DNA from: Microbacterium soli
GTDB lineage: Bacteria > Actinomycetota > Actinomycetes > Actinomycetales > Microbacteriaceae
Assembly: GCF_039539005.1 (NCBI RefSeq)
Contig: NZ_BAABCP010000001.1
Location: forward strand, 1,054,001-1,118,000
DNA: 64,000 bases
Direction: 5' to 3'
The notes beneath the pieces are model-generated. The model saw nothing but the letters and a program-made list of their open reading frames with translations. It was not told the DNA's origin and searched no databases. Positions 9,151 to 18,157 of the stretch are shown one piece after another (position 1 is the first letter of the stretch; each line of letters opens with the position of its first letter). A program made the position numbers and the translations under genes.

Positions 9151-10164
9151 TCAGACGGCCGGTGCCGACCCGCGCACGACGAGCTCCGTCTCGAGCATCG
9201 TCAGCGCGGCGGGCCGCCGCCCCGCCAGCAGATCGATCGTCAGCTCCGCCAGCAGCTCGCCCTGCTGGAAGGTCGGCTGACGGACGCTGGTCAGGTCGGA
9301 TGCCGCGGCCAGCGCCGAGTCGTCGAAGCCGACCACCGCGATGTCCTCCGGCACGCGCAGTCCCGCGGCGCGCACCACGCCCATCGCCCCGCGCGCCATG
9401 AGATCGCTCGCGACGAAGAGCGCATCCGGACGTTCCGATCGCTGGAGCAGCCGGCGTGCGGCGTCGGCACCGCCCTGCTCGCTGAAATCCCCGTCGATGA
9501 TGCCGGCGGGCTCCAGCCCGGCATCCGCGAGGGCCGCCAGGAATCCATCCCTCCGGTCGGTGCTCACCACCATCGTCATGGTGCCGGTGATGGTGGCGAT
9601 CCGCCTTCGGCCCAGCGCGATCAGATGCTCCGTGGCCATCCTAGCCGACCGCACATTGTCGACGTCCACGATGACATCGCTGTCCCGCGTGTGCGCCGGA
9701 CGCCCGCCGAACACCACGGGCACGGCGTCGGCGATGCTGCCCACGAAGGCGTCGCTGGCGTGATGGGAGACGATGATCGCCGCATCCACGCCGCCGTTGC
9801 GCACGAAGCGCACCATCTTCCCACCCGGATCATCGCTCGCGATCAGCAGGTTGAGGATGTAATCCGAGTCGTCCAGCCGCTCGCTGATGCCGGCGACGAC
9901 GGATGCCAGGAACGGATCGCCGAAGAAGCGCGAGGTGTCCTCCGGCACCACGAGCCCGATGGCGTGGGTCTGCCTGCTGGCCAGCGAGCGCGCGGCGCGG
10001 TTCGGGGAGTAGTTCAGCTCCGCGATCGCCCGCCGCACGGCCTCCAGCGCATTCGCGCTCACCGCGGGCGCGCCGTTCACGACCCGGGACACGGTCGACC
10101 GCGACACCCCGGCGAGGGCGGCGACCTCTTCGATCGTGGGACGGTGCACGACAGCTCGATTCAC
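9151..10164 (-). CDS. LacI-family repressor, CebR-like
   Basis: 337 residues. The N-terminal helix-turn-helix TIEEVAALAGVSRSTVSRVVNG-type segment (about 10-31) is followed by a LacI hinge and a periplasmic-binding-protein-like effector domain with IGLVVPEDTS and VVGFDDSALA. It is the distal gene of an operon with the GH1 beta-glucosidase, starting 12 bp after its stop. The operon promoter carries the exact CebR/CelR box TGGGAGCGCTCCCA. In Streptomyces CebR is released by cellobiose; the same logic is inferred here from the operator and the glucosidase. Confidence 0.88.
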   Translation of the reverse strand: MNRAVVHRPTIEEVAALAGVSRSTVSRVVNGAPAVSANALEAVRRAIAELNYSPNRAARSLASRQTHAIGLVVPEDTSRFFGDPFLASVVAGISERLDDSDYILNLLIASDDPGGKMVRFVRNGGVDAAIIVSHHASDAFVGSIADAVPVVFGGRPAHTRDSDVIVDVDNVRSARMATEHLIALGRRRIATITGTMTMVVSTDRRDGFLAALADAGLEPAGIIDGDFSEQGGADAARRLLQRSERPDALFVASDLMARGAMGVVRAAGLRVPEDIAVVGFDDSALAAASDLTSVRQPTFQQGELLAELTIDLLAGRRPAALTMLETELVVRGSAPAV

Positions 10165-10176
10165 GTGACCTGTGGC

Positions 10177-11598
10177 TCAGATCGCCCGCGCGGCGATGAT
10201 GCGAGCGTACTCGAGACCGCTGTCCTTGATGGTGCGCTGCTGCGTGTCGTAATCGACCCGGACGATGCCGAATCGCTTGGCGTAGCCCCAGGCCCACTCG
10301 TAGTTGTCCAGCAGCGACCAGTAGAAGTAGCCGCGCACGTCGATGCCCTGCTCGATGGCGTCCAGCGTCGCGGCGACGTGGTCGCGCAGGAACGCCGCGC
10401 GATCGGCATCCGCGACCCGGCCGTCCTCGCCCACCTCGTCGTCGTAGGCGACGCCGTTCTCGGTGACGTACAGCGGCACCTCGGGGGCGTACTCCTCGCC
10501 GATGCGGACCAGCAGACGGGTCAGCCCCTCGGGCTGGACCTCCCAGCCCATGCCCGTGCGCGGCAGCCCCCGCTCGACCCAGTGCACACCTTCGTGGGAG
10601 GGGAACGGCGAGGCCGTGCGTCGCTGCTGTCCCGCGGTCTCGTGCGGGTTGCCCTCGGCGTCGCCCTGCGGATGCCCGGACAGCATCTCGCCGTGGTAGT
10701 AGTTGATGCCCAGCGCGTCGAGCGGGGCGGAGATGGCCTCCAGGTCCTCCGGCCGCACGGCCTGCTGCCACGCCGAAACCGCGTCGGCGTCGACGTCGCG
10801 GATGTCGCGGACGATGTCGGCCGGGTAGGCGCCGCGGAAGATCGGGTCGAGGAACCAGCGGTTGAACTGACCGTCGACGCGGCGGGCGGCGTCGACGTCG
10901 AGCGGGTCGGCCTCATCCGCCGCGTCCGCCACGGTGAGGTTCAGAGTGATGCCGAGGTCGAGCTCGGGTGCGCGCTCGCGCAGCGCCTGGACGGCGCGAC
11001 CGTGCGAGAGCAGCAGGTGGTGCGAGGCCAGCAGGCCGTCACGGATGCTCGTGCGGCCCGGTGCATGCACGCCGGCCGTGTAGGAGAGGAACGACGAGCA
11101 CCACGGCTCGTTCATGGTGGTCCAGTGCTGCACGCGGTCGCCGAGGGCGTCGTGCACGCTCAGCGCATACTCGACGAAACGGTCGACGATGTCGCGGCTC
11201 GTCCAGCCGCCCTTCTCCTCGAGCGCCTGCGGCATGTCCCAGTGATGCAGCGTGAGCCACGGCACGATGTCCGCCGCCAGCAGCTCGTCGACCAGGCGCT
11301 TGTAGAAGTCGAGGCCCCGCGCGTTGACGGGACCGCCGTCGGGGCGCACCCGCGACCACGACGTGGAGAAGCGGTACGTCTGCAGGCCGAGCTCCTTCAT
11401 GAGCGCGACGTCATCGGAGTAGCGGTGGTAATGGTCGCAGGCGACATCGCCGTTGTCGCCCGCGACGACGGCTCCGGGAACGCGCGCGAAGGCGTCCCAG
11501 ATCGATGCGGTGCGGCCGTCTTCGAAGGCGGCGCCCTCGATCTGGTATGCGGCCGTGGCGGCGCCGAACAGGAACCCGTCGGGGAAGGATCGCGTCAT
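10177..11598 (-). CDS. GH1 beta-glucosidase
   Basis: 473 residues, normal for family GH1. It hydrolyses beta-glucosides such as cellobiose by a retaining mechanism. The acid/base glutamate is E164 in TMNEPW and the nucleophile is E380 in VTENG. LFGAATAAYQIEG at the N-terminus and LHHWDMPQALE (118-128) are also typical. There is no signal peptide, so it acts on imported sugar in the cytosol. It is first in an operon with the CebR-like repressor; a CebR box lies 26 bp upstream of its ATG. The sugar importer expected in a ceb locus is not in this window. Confidence 0.95.
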   Translation of the reverse strand: MTRSFPDGFLFGAATAAYQIEGAAFEDGRTASIWDAFARVPGAVVAGDNGDVACDHYHRYSDDVALMKELGLQTYRFSTSWSRVRPDGGPVNARGLDFYKRLVDELLAADIVPWLTLHHWDMPQALEEKGGWTSRDIVDRFVEYALSVHDALGDRVQHWTTMNEPWCSSFLSYTAGVHAPGRTSIRDGLLASHHLLLSHGRAVQALRERAPELDLGITLNLTVADAADEADPLDVDAARRVDGQFNRWFLDPIFRGAYPADIVRDIRDVDADAVSAWQQAVRPEDLEAISAPLDALGINYYHGEMLSGHPQGDAEGNPHETAGQQRRTASPFPSHEGVHWVERGLPRTGMGWEVQPEGLTRLLVRIGEEYAPEVPLYVTENGVAYDDEVGEDGRVADADRAAFLRDHVAATLDAIEQGIDVRGYFYWSLLDNYEWAWGYAKRFGIVRVDYDTQQRTIKDSGLEYARIIAARAI

Positions 11599-11623
11599 GG
11601 TCCTCTATCATGCCATGACTGGC

Positions 11624-11637
11624 TGGGAGCGCTCCCA
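11624..11637. promoter_or_regulatory. CebR/CelR box (14-bp perfect palindrome)
   Basis: TGGGAGCGCTCCCA matches exactly the operator known for CebR of Streptomyces and CelR of Thermobifida. It lies between the divergent GH1 gene and apt. On the apt side it falls inside the spacer of an ATGACT-N17-TATAAT promoter-like sequence. Confidence 0.85.
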
Positions 11638-11643
11638 TATAAT
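11638..11643 (+). promoter_or_regulatory. TATAAT -10 box toward apt
   Basis: A consensus -10 hexamer immediately after the CebR box, with ATGACT 17 bp upstream at 11615-11620. A second possible -10, TAGCCT at 11663-11668, is only 6 bp before the apt GTG and would give a leaderless transcript. Confidence 0.5.
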
Positions 11644-11674
11644 TCGACCCCGTCTGTTCCGCTAGCCTGAGCGG

Positions 11675-12193
11675 GTGAGTCCCGAACTGGCGCGCGCCGA
11701 GTCCCTCATCCGCGGGATCCCGGACTACCCGAGTCCCGGCATCCTGTTCCGCGACATCACCCCGCTGCTGGCGGATGCCGAGGCGCTGCGCACCACCACC
11801 GCCGCCCTCGTCGAACCGTTCGACGGAGCCTTCGACGTGGTCGCCGGGGTGGAGGCGCGCGGGTTCATCCTCGCCGGGGCGGCCGCCCTCGCCGCGGGAT
11901 GCGGCTTCGTCCCCATCCGCAAGGCCGGCAAGCTCCCGCGTCCGGCCGCGTCCATCGACTACGCACTGGAGTACGGCACCGCCACCGTCGAGATGCACGA
12001 CGACCTGCCGACGGGCACCCGCGTCCTGCTGATCGACGACGTCCTCGCCACGGGCGGCACCCTGGCCGCCGGGCGCAGCATCATCGAGCGGCTCGGATAC
12101 ACGGTCGCGGGCATCAGTGTGCTGTTCGAGATCGACGGGCTCGGCGGGCGCGACGTCATCGGCGACCTGCACACGGTCTTCCACTCGAGCTGA
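11675..12193 (+). CDS. apt: Adenine phosphoribosyltransferase
   Basis: 172 residues. Salvages adenine with PRPP to AMP in the cytosol. The PRPP-binding motif is VLLIDDVLATGGT at about 115-127, and IRGIPDYPSPGILFRDITPLL at the N-terminus and GVEARGFILAGA in the middle are specific to Apt. It starts at GTG 11675 with no Shine-Dalgarno but a TAGCCT box 6 bp upstream. The CebR box 38 bp upstream could tie it to cellobiose control. It is followed 75 bp later by purS. Confidence 0.94.
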   Translation: MSPELARAESLIRGIPDYPSPGILFRDITPLLADAEALRTTTAALVEPFDGAFDVVAGVEARGFILAGAAALAAGCGFVPIRKAGKLPRPAASIDYALEYGTATVEMHDDLPTGTRVLLIDDVLATGGTLAAGRSIIERLGYTVAGISVLFEIDGLGGRDVIGDLHTVFHSS

Positions 12194-12268
12194 TCCTCCG
12201 CCCGGCACCCGCTCAGGTCGGCGGACGCGGAGCGATCGGACTCCGGGCGATCGCCTAGAATCACTGGT

Positions 12269-12528
12269 ATGCCCACCATCGTCGTCGACGTCATGCCCAA
12301 GGCCGAACTGCTCGACCCGCAGGGGAAGGCCGTCTCCGGAGCCTTCGCCCGTCTGGGCATCCAGGACTTCAGCCAGGTCCGCATCGGCAAGCGCTTCGAG
12401 CTCACCGTCGACGGCGAGGTCACCGACGCCGTGCTCGCCGAGGCACGGCGCGTGGCCGAGGAGGTGCTCTCCAACTCCGTGATCGAGGACGTGGTGGGTG
12501 TCTCCGTCGACGGCGCCGAGGTGCGGGC

Positions 12529-12532
<4 letters not shown>
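12269..12532 (+). CDS. purS: FGAM synthase subunit PurS
   Basis: 87 residues, the small structural subunit that bridges PurL and PurQ in the three-part FGAM synthase of Gram-positive bacteria. [20 protein letters not shown] at the start and [13 protein letters not shown] near the end match the family. The ATG is 7 bp after TAGAAT (12256-12261), so the purSQ message is probably leaderless. Its stop overlaps the purQ start as ATGA. No purL is present nearby. Confidence 0.95.
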
Positions 12533-13236
<704 letters not shown>

Positions 13237-13322
13237 GGGGCTCCGCCTCGGGCTCGTGCGCGTGCGCACGGCATCCCCCTGGCACCCGCTGAGACGCGAC
13301 CCAGGGAACGCCGCAGAGTCGG

Positions 13323-13754
13323 TCAGACGCCGACCGGCGGCCAGACGCCGATGATCGCCGCCATCACCAGGATGGTCACGAGTTCGTGCGCGATGTTCAG
13401 CGTGGTCAACGCTGTCGGGCGCCCCTCGAAGGCGTCGTGCGTGATCAGTCGCGCGGCGGTGAACCCCGCCCACAGCATGACGGCGGTGACGACGGATGCC
13501 CAGAAGTAGGACCCTTCGTAGAAATGCCACGCGATCGACGAGGCGCCGGCGAGCACCCACGCCGTGATGAAGCTGACGATCACCGTGGTGATCATCGGCC
13601 ACAGCGGCCCGCGCGAGGGCCTGTCCAGATCGACACCCGCCAGCCGCGCCCACCTGGCGCCGAGGACTGCGCGGGCGTACCAGATCGCACCCACGATCAT
13701 GCTCGCGACGGTCGCGACCAGCACGGCCCAGTAGTTGATCTCAGGAATGGTCAT
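13323..13754 (-). CDS. DUF1761-type small membrane protein
   Basis: 143 residues from the ATG at 13754, which has a GAGGAGG ribosome binding site; the frame is open upstream but that part looks non-coding. It has four predicted membrane helices. NYWAVLVATVASMIVGAIWYA at the N-terminus and a later WAGFTAARLITH are typical of the family. The molecular function is unknown. It stands alone between purQ and the hydroxyacid dehydrogenase, with no visible link to either. Confidence 0.8.
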   Translation of the reverse strand: MTIPEINYWAVLVATVASMIVGAIWYARAVLGARWARLAGVDLDRPSRGPLWPMITTVIVSFITAWVLAGASSIAWHFYEGSYFWASVVTAVMLWAGFTAARLITHDAFEGRPTALTTLNIAHELVTILVMAAIIGVWPPVGV

Positions 13755-13859
13755 GAGAGCCTCCTCGCTCTTGCGCTCAGGGTACCCGCGGCCGCCGGCG
13801 CGCGGCATCCGCACCTCTGCCACGCGGCATCCGCCGCTCCACCGGACTAGGGTCGAGGT

Positions 13860-14795
13860 GTGAGCCTCCTCGTGACCGTCCCCACCGACCGTCTCGCCGC
13901 CGATGTCGGCGCCCTGCCCGCGGAGGTCGACCTGCGCGTCTGGGACATGACGACGCCGGCGCCCGCTGAGCGCATCGATATCGTGGTGCCGCCGTACGTG
14001 GGGTCCACCGGATCACTCGACGTTCTCAGGGGCGTGAGTGTCGGACTCGTGCAGAGCCAGTCGATCGGCTACGACGGCGTCGCCGAGGTACTGCCCGACG
14101 GGATGCCGTTCGCGAACGCCGCGAGCGTGCACGAGGCGTCGACGGCCGAGCTCGCCATCGGGATGATGATCGCCGCGCAGCGCCATCTCCCACGATTCGT
14201 GCGCGCGCAGGACCGCGGCGAGTGGTCACCGGTGTTCGCCGAGAGCCTCGCCGACCGGCGCGTGCTGCTGGTCGGCTTCGGCGGGGTCGGCAAGGCCGTC
14301 GCCCGGCGCCTCGCCGGGTTCGAGGTCGAGATGACGGCGGTCGCCCGCACCGCCCGCACCGAGCAGGTGGACGGCATCGGCGAGATGGCCGTGCACGGGA
14401 TCGACGAGCTCCCGGCGCTGCTGGCGGACGCCGAGATCGTCGTGCTGAGCCTGCCGGGCAACGAGGAGACCCGCCATCTCTTCGACGCCGAGCTGATCGC
14501 CCGCATGGCGCCGAAGGCGCTGCTGGTCAACGTGGGGCGCGGTCCGCTGATCGACACGGACGCCCTGCTCCTCGCCCTGCAGGAAGGACGCGTGCGCGCC
14601 GCGCTGGACGTGTTCGAGCAGGAGCCGCTGCCGGCGGGGCACCCGCTGTGGTCGGCCCCGAACCTGCTGATGACCCCGCACGGCGGAGGCGCCTCCACCG
14701 CCATGAACCCGCGGATGGCGAAGCTCGTACGCACCCAGATCGAACGGATGCTGGCGGGCGAACCCCCGGTGAACGTCGTCATCCCGGCATCCTGA
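13860..14795 (+). CDS. D-isomer-specific 2-hydroxyacid dehydrogenase
   Basis: 311 residues. An NAD(P)-dependent oxidoreductase that reduces a 2-keto acid to a D-2-hydroxy acid or the reverse. The Rossmann motif is VGFGGVGKAVARRL (138-151), with catalytic R227 in NVGRGPLID, a glutamate in DVFEQEPLP (250-258) and H274 in TPHGGG. The substrate cannot be assigned. The GTG start at 13860 lies 6 bp after TAGGGT (13848-13853), a leaderless arrangement. Confidence 0.9.
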   Translation: MSLLVTVPTDRLAADVGALPAEVDLRVWDMTTPAPAERIDIVVPPYVGSTGSLDVLRGVSVGLVQSQSIGYDGVAEVLPDGMPFANAASVHEASTAELAIGMMIAAQRHLPRFVRAQDRGEWSPVFAESLADRRVLLVGFGGVGKAVARRLAGFEVEMTAVARTARTEQVDGIGEMAVHGIDELPALLADAEIVVLSLPGNEETRHLFDAELIARMAPKALLVNVGRGPLIDTDALLLALQEGRVRAALDVFEQEPLPAGHPLWSAPNLLMTPHGGGASTAMNPRMAKLVRTQIERMLAGEPPVNVVIPAS

Positions 14796-14804
14796 CCGCG
14801 ACGT

Positions 14805-14818
14805 TCGAATCGATTCGA
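14805..14818. promoter_or_regulatory. 14-bp palindrome, probable LacI-type operator
   Basis: TCGAATCGATTCGA is perfectly symmetric around a central CG, the usual form of LacI-family sites. It overlaps the -35 zone of a TACTGT -10 box (14838-14843), which lies 6 bp before the GH13 start. A regulator gene for it is not adjacent. Confidence 0.65.
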
Positions 14819-14849
14819 TCTCGTCGGCGACAGCCTGTACTGTGGTCGC

Positions 14850-16511
14850 ATGGCACAGCTCGAGCAGTCCGCGACCTCCGGTTCCGAATGGTGGCGCAGC
14901 GCCGTCATCTACCAGATCTACCCCCGTTCCTTCGCGGATGCCTCCGGGGACGGCATCGGCGACCTCCCCGGCATCACCAGCCGCCTCGACGACCTGAAGA
15001 GCCTCGGCATCGACGCGATCTGGCTGAGCCCGTTCATGACCAGCCCGCAGAAGGACGCCGGCTACGACGTGGCCGACTACCGCGACGTCGACCCGCTGTT
15101 CGGCACGCTGGCCGACTTCGACGCGATGCTCCAGGCGGCGCACGCCCGCGGCATCCGCGTCATCGTCGATCTCGTCCCCAACCACTCCTCCGACCAGCAC
15201 GTCTGGTTCCAGCAGGCGCTGAAGGCCGCGCCCGGCAGCCCGGAGCGCGCCCGGTACATCTTCCGCGACGGCCGCGGCGAGAACGGCGAACTCCCCCCGA
15301 ACAACTGGGAGAGCGTGTTCGGCGGCAGCATGTGGGAGCGCGTGACCGAAGCCGACGGCACGCCCGGCCAGTGGTACCTGCACATCTTCGACGTGTCCCA
15401 GCCCGACTTCGACTGGACCAATGAAGAGGTCCGTGAGGAGTTCCGCAGCATCCTGCGCTTCTGGCTCGACCGCGGCGTCGACGGGTTCCGCGTCGACGTG
15501 GCGCACGGCCTGATCAAGGCCGAGGGTCTGCCCGACTACACGCCCGACGCGAGCGCCGACTCGATGGGCGGCGGCGAGGAGGACGTGCCGTACTGGGGTC
15601 AGGACGGCGTGCACGACATCTACCGCGACTGGCACCGGGTGCTGGCCGAGTACGACGGCGACCGCGCGCTGTGCGGCGAGGCCTGGCTGCCGACGCTGCA
15701 GCGGACCGCCCTGTGGGTGCGCCCCGACGAGATGCACCAGACGTTCAACTTCCCCTACATGATGACGGCGTGGGATGCCGACGCGCTGCGCGATGTCATC
15801 CGCGAGTCGCTCGACGAGTTCGGTCGGGTCGGCGCGCCCAGCACATGGGTGCTCTCCAACCACGACGTCATCCGGCACGCCTCGCGGCTCGCACTCACCG
15901 CCGACAGCCCGCAGGGCGACGGCATCGGGCCGCGCTCGGCGGGCAAGCCCGACCCCGTCATCGGGCTGTCGCGCGGTCGGGCGGCGACGACCCTGATGCT
16001 CGCCCTGCCCGGCTCCGCATACCTGTACCAGGGCGAAGAGCTCGGCCTGCCCGAGGCCATGGAGATCCCGGACGAGTTCCGACAGGACCCGACCTGGTTC
16101 CGCTCGAACGGCGAGCGCTACGGACGCGACGGATGCCGGGTTCCGCTGCCCTGGACGGCATCCGGCACCGCCTTCGGCTTCAACGACACCGGGGCGTCCT
16201 GGCTGCCGCAGCCGGCGGAGTGGGCGCGCTTCGCCCGTGATGCCGAGGAGACGCAGCCCGATTCGACACTGAACCTGTACCGGGCCCTCCTCACCGAGCG
16301 CCGGGCTCGCAAGCTGGGGACGGGCACTCTGGTGTGGGAGGACACGGATGCCTCCGCCGTGGCGTTCCGTCGCGGCGACCTGCACGTGATCGCGAACCTC
16401 TCCGACGCGCCGATCGAGCTCGGCGAGGACGTGACGTTCGTCATCCGCTCCGAGCCCTTCACCGGCACGGCGCTCCCGGCGAACACCGCCGCCTGGTTCA
16501 CCCGGGCCTGA
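14850..16511 (+). CDS. GH13 alpha-glucosidase
   Basis: 553 residues, oligo-1,6-glucosidase or alpha-glucosidase type, hydrolysing malto- or isomalto-oligosaccharides in the cytosol. The catalytic residues are D216 in DGFRVDVAHG, E277 in CGEAWL and D339 in LSNHD. YQIYPRSFADASGDGIGDL near the start is typical, and there is no signal peptide. Leaderless start after TACTGT. A LacI-type operator lies upstream and a strong terminator follows, so this is a single-gene unit probably induced by alpha-glucosides. Exact linkage specificity cannot be read. Confidence 0.93.
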   Translation: MAQLEQSATSGSEWWRSAVIYQIYPRSFADASGDGIGDLPGITSRLDDLKSLGIDAIWLSPFMTSPQKDAGYDVADYRDVDPLFGTLADFDAMLQAAHARGIRVIVDLVPNHSSDQHVWFQQALKAAPGSPERARYIFRDGRGENGELPPNNWESVFGGSMWERVTEADGTPGQWYLHIFDVSQPDFDWTNEEVREEFRSILRFWLDRGVDGFRVDVAHGLIKAEGLPDYTPDASADSMGGGEEDVPYWGQDGVHDIYRDWHRVLAEYDGDRALCGEAWLPTLQRTALWVRPDEMHQTFNFPYMMTAWDADALRDVIRESLDEFGRVGAPSTWVLSNHDVIRHASRLALTADSPQGDGIGPRSAGKPDPVIGLSRGRAATTLMLALPGSAYLYQGEELGLPEAMEIPDEFRQDPTWFRSNGERYGRDGCRVPLPWTASGTAFGFNDTGASWLPQPAEWARFARDAEETQPDSTLNLYRALLTERRARKLGTGTLVWEDTDASAVAFRRGDLHVIANLSDAPIELGEDVTFVIRSEPFTGTALPANTAAWFTRA

Positions 16512-16525
16512 GCCCGTCCTCGACT

Positions 16526-16567
16526 GAAAGACCCCCGCGACGCCGTCCCGTGTCGCGGGGGTCTTTC
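16526..16567 (+). terminator. Strong stem-loop terminator after GH13 gene
   Basis: Arms 16526-16541 and 16552-16567 are perfect reverse complements over 16 bp with a 10-nt loop. The right arm ends in GTCTTTC. It begins 14 bp after the alpha-glucosidase stop. Confidence 0.88.
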
Positions 16568-16718
16568 GGTGACCCTGGGAACGGCCCATCAACACTCAGG
16601 CATTGTCAGTACGTCACCGCGGCCCCGCCTGCAGTCGCACCCGCAGCCGGCCGCGGCGGCGGCGAGCGGAGGAGTGACACCCGCAAGCCGACGGCCCTCG
16701 CCGGCTACCCCGACGCCC

Positions 16719-17243
16719 TCACGAGTCTTGTGACGACGATCGTCGCGTGATCATGCCAGTTGAGAGCGATGCGCGCAGAATCTCTTTCGCCTTTTGATAG
16801 CGACCTCGCGCTGTCGAGGAAGGAATCTGGAGGATCTCGGCAGCCTCGGCGATCGAGAACCCATCCCAGTGCACGAGTCGGATCAGCTCGGCATGATCGC
16901 TGTCCAATCTGCCGATTGCATCACGGATCTCCACTCCGGCATCCGCCGCTGGAGCGGCGCGCGCGGTAAGCGTGTCACGAAGTCGCGCTGCGAGTTTCGC
17001 TCGTCGAATGATGCCGCGATCGGCATGCAGCAGTACATTTCGCGCGATACCGAACAGCCACATGCGGGCTTCTTCGGGCGTCTTCGGCAGGGCATCCACT
17101 CGCCTCCACGCGGTCGTCATCACCTCCGCGAGTGCATCCGCAGCGTCTTCGTAGTCGAGCCGGCGCAAGAAGTAGCCGAGCAGGTCATCGGAGGATGCCC
17201 GTAGGGCGCCTATCAGTCGATTGCGAGGAACAGGCAAGATCAC
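16719..17243 (-). CDS. RNA polymerase sigma-70 family factor (ECF-like)
   Basis: 174 residues with the ECF layout: region 2 in the first 80 residues (DLLGYFLRRLDYEDAADALAE, then ARMWLFGIARNVLL) and region 4 near 125-160 (LVHWDGFSIAEAAEILQIPSSTARGRYQKAKE). It would direct RNA polymerase to a small regulon. The start is GTG at 17243, overlapping the stop of the upstream membrane-protein gene as GTGA. Codon use is visibly less G/C-rich than in the flanking core genes. Putting a membrane partner before the sigma gene is less common than the reverse order. Confidence 0.88.
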   Translation of the reverse strand: MILPVPRNRLIGALRASSDDLLGYFLRRLDYEDAADALAEVMTTAWRRVDALPKTPEEARMWLFGIARNVLLHADRGIIRRAKLAARLRDTLTARAAPAADAGVEIRDAIGRLDSDHAELIRLVHWDGFSIAEAAEILQIPSSTARGRYQKAKEILRASLSTGMITRRSSSQDS

Positions 17244-17782
17244 TCGCAGTTCGCCTGTGCCGAGAATTGAGGCGTCGCATTGTCGATGCCATGCGCCTTG
17301 AGCGCGTCATCTATGTACGTGGCGACGGTCCAGTTGTACGCGTCTTGATATGCGTTATCGTCGGTGAGCACGTCCTTAGAATCGCCAGGAGTCGCGTTTT
17401 CGATGACATCGGCACTTTTGAACTCCACGCCGACGAGCGACTTTCGAATCAGGTCAGAGACTTCTGGGGGTGCTTGTTTCACGTTGCCGATGCGCATTTC
17501 ACAGGAAACACCGCTGGGAAGCTCATAGTGAAGCGTTGCGAGCGCGTCGTCTTGCGCCCAGGGCGCCCAGATCCCGGTCACGGCGGCCGCAGCCGCTCCG
17601 CCACAGCCGAGGAACGCGACGACGATTGCTCCGATGGCGATCGGTTGAGCGTTGCGTCTGGGACTCTTCGGTGGTGCCGACTCATCAACCATGATCGCCA
17701 CAGCGCGTCTCTCCTCGGCCATCAGGCCCCTCACAGGGCTACTGCCGTTCAAGAGATTATCGAAATCGTCGTCCGTGTACAT
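17240..17782 (-). CDS. Single-pass membrane protein, possible anti-sigma partner
   Basis: 180 residues: a cytoplasmic N-terminus of about 45 residues, one membrane helix (about 47-70, rich in Ala/Gly/Val) and an extracytoplasmic domain with two cysteines (one in VSCEMRIG, one in the final NCE). I do not recognise the outer domain. The 4-bp overlap with the sigma gene and the topology suggest an anti-sigma or a co-regulated protein, but no zinc-binding anti-sigma motif is visible. A GGAGAAGG ribosome binding site precedes the ATG. Confidence 0.7.
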   Translation of the reverse strand: MYTDDDFDNLLNGSSPVRGLMAEERRAVAIMVDESAPPKSPRRNAQPIAIGAIVVAFLGCGGAAAAAVTGIWAPWAQDDALATLHYELPSGVSCEMRIGNVKQAPPEVSDLIRKSLVGVEFKSADVIENATPGDSKDVLTDDNAYQDAYNWTVATYIDDALKAHGIDNATPQFSAQANCE

Positions 17783-18157
17783 CGCCTTCTCCAGTCATCG
17801 CGGGGGCTTATTCTGTACATTCCCGGATCGCACCAGAACGTCCGCAGTGCGTCAAAAGCCCCGGTCAGCCGTAGCGTGCTCGACGTCACAGGCGAGTCCG
17901 GCATCGTGAGGGGACGCAAGTCCAGAGCGGGGCAATGACCTACGAATGCGGCCCGTACTCACCGTCGTCACGGTCGCGGCCGGAGGAGATCGCTCTGGAC
18001 GTGTGCCGGATACACGGCTGCCGGGCACGATCGTTTTCGGCAGGTGCACGAACCTCGCGTCTGCATGCGATGTCCTCCCGCGTCGACGCCGGACTGCGCA
18101 TAACGGCGCGCTCCGCCCCAAAAGCTCTCGCCAACGTGCCTCCGACATCATCGAAGG
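17783..18157. other. Intergenic region between divergent accessory genes
   Basis: About 375 bp between the membrane-protein gene (leftward) and the S41-type gene (rightward). It must hold both promoters. No open frame here looks coding, and no tRNA, clear palindrome or recombination site was recognised. GAAGG directly abuts the ATG at 18158. Confidence 0.5.

Noticed and set aside
8839..11670. Long + strand frame across pxpA, LacI and GH1
   Set aside because: No recognisable domain and it covers three well-supported genes on the other strand.
14226..16595. Very long open frame antisense to the GH13 gene
   Set aside because: In high-G+C DNA the frame opposite a real gene often stays open. Its translation is rich in Arg, Val and Gly with no domain, while the + strand has a complete enzyme with all catalytic residues.
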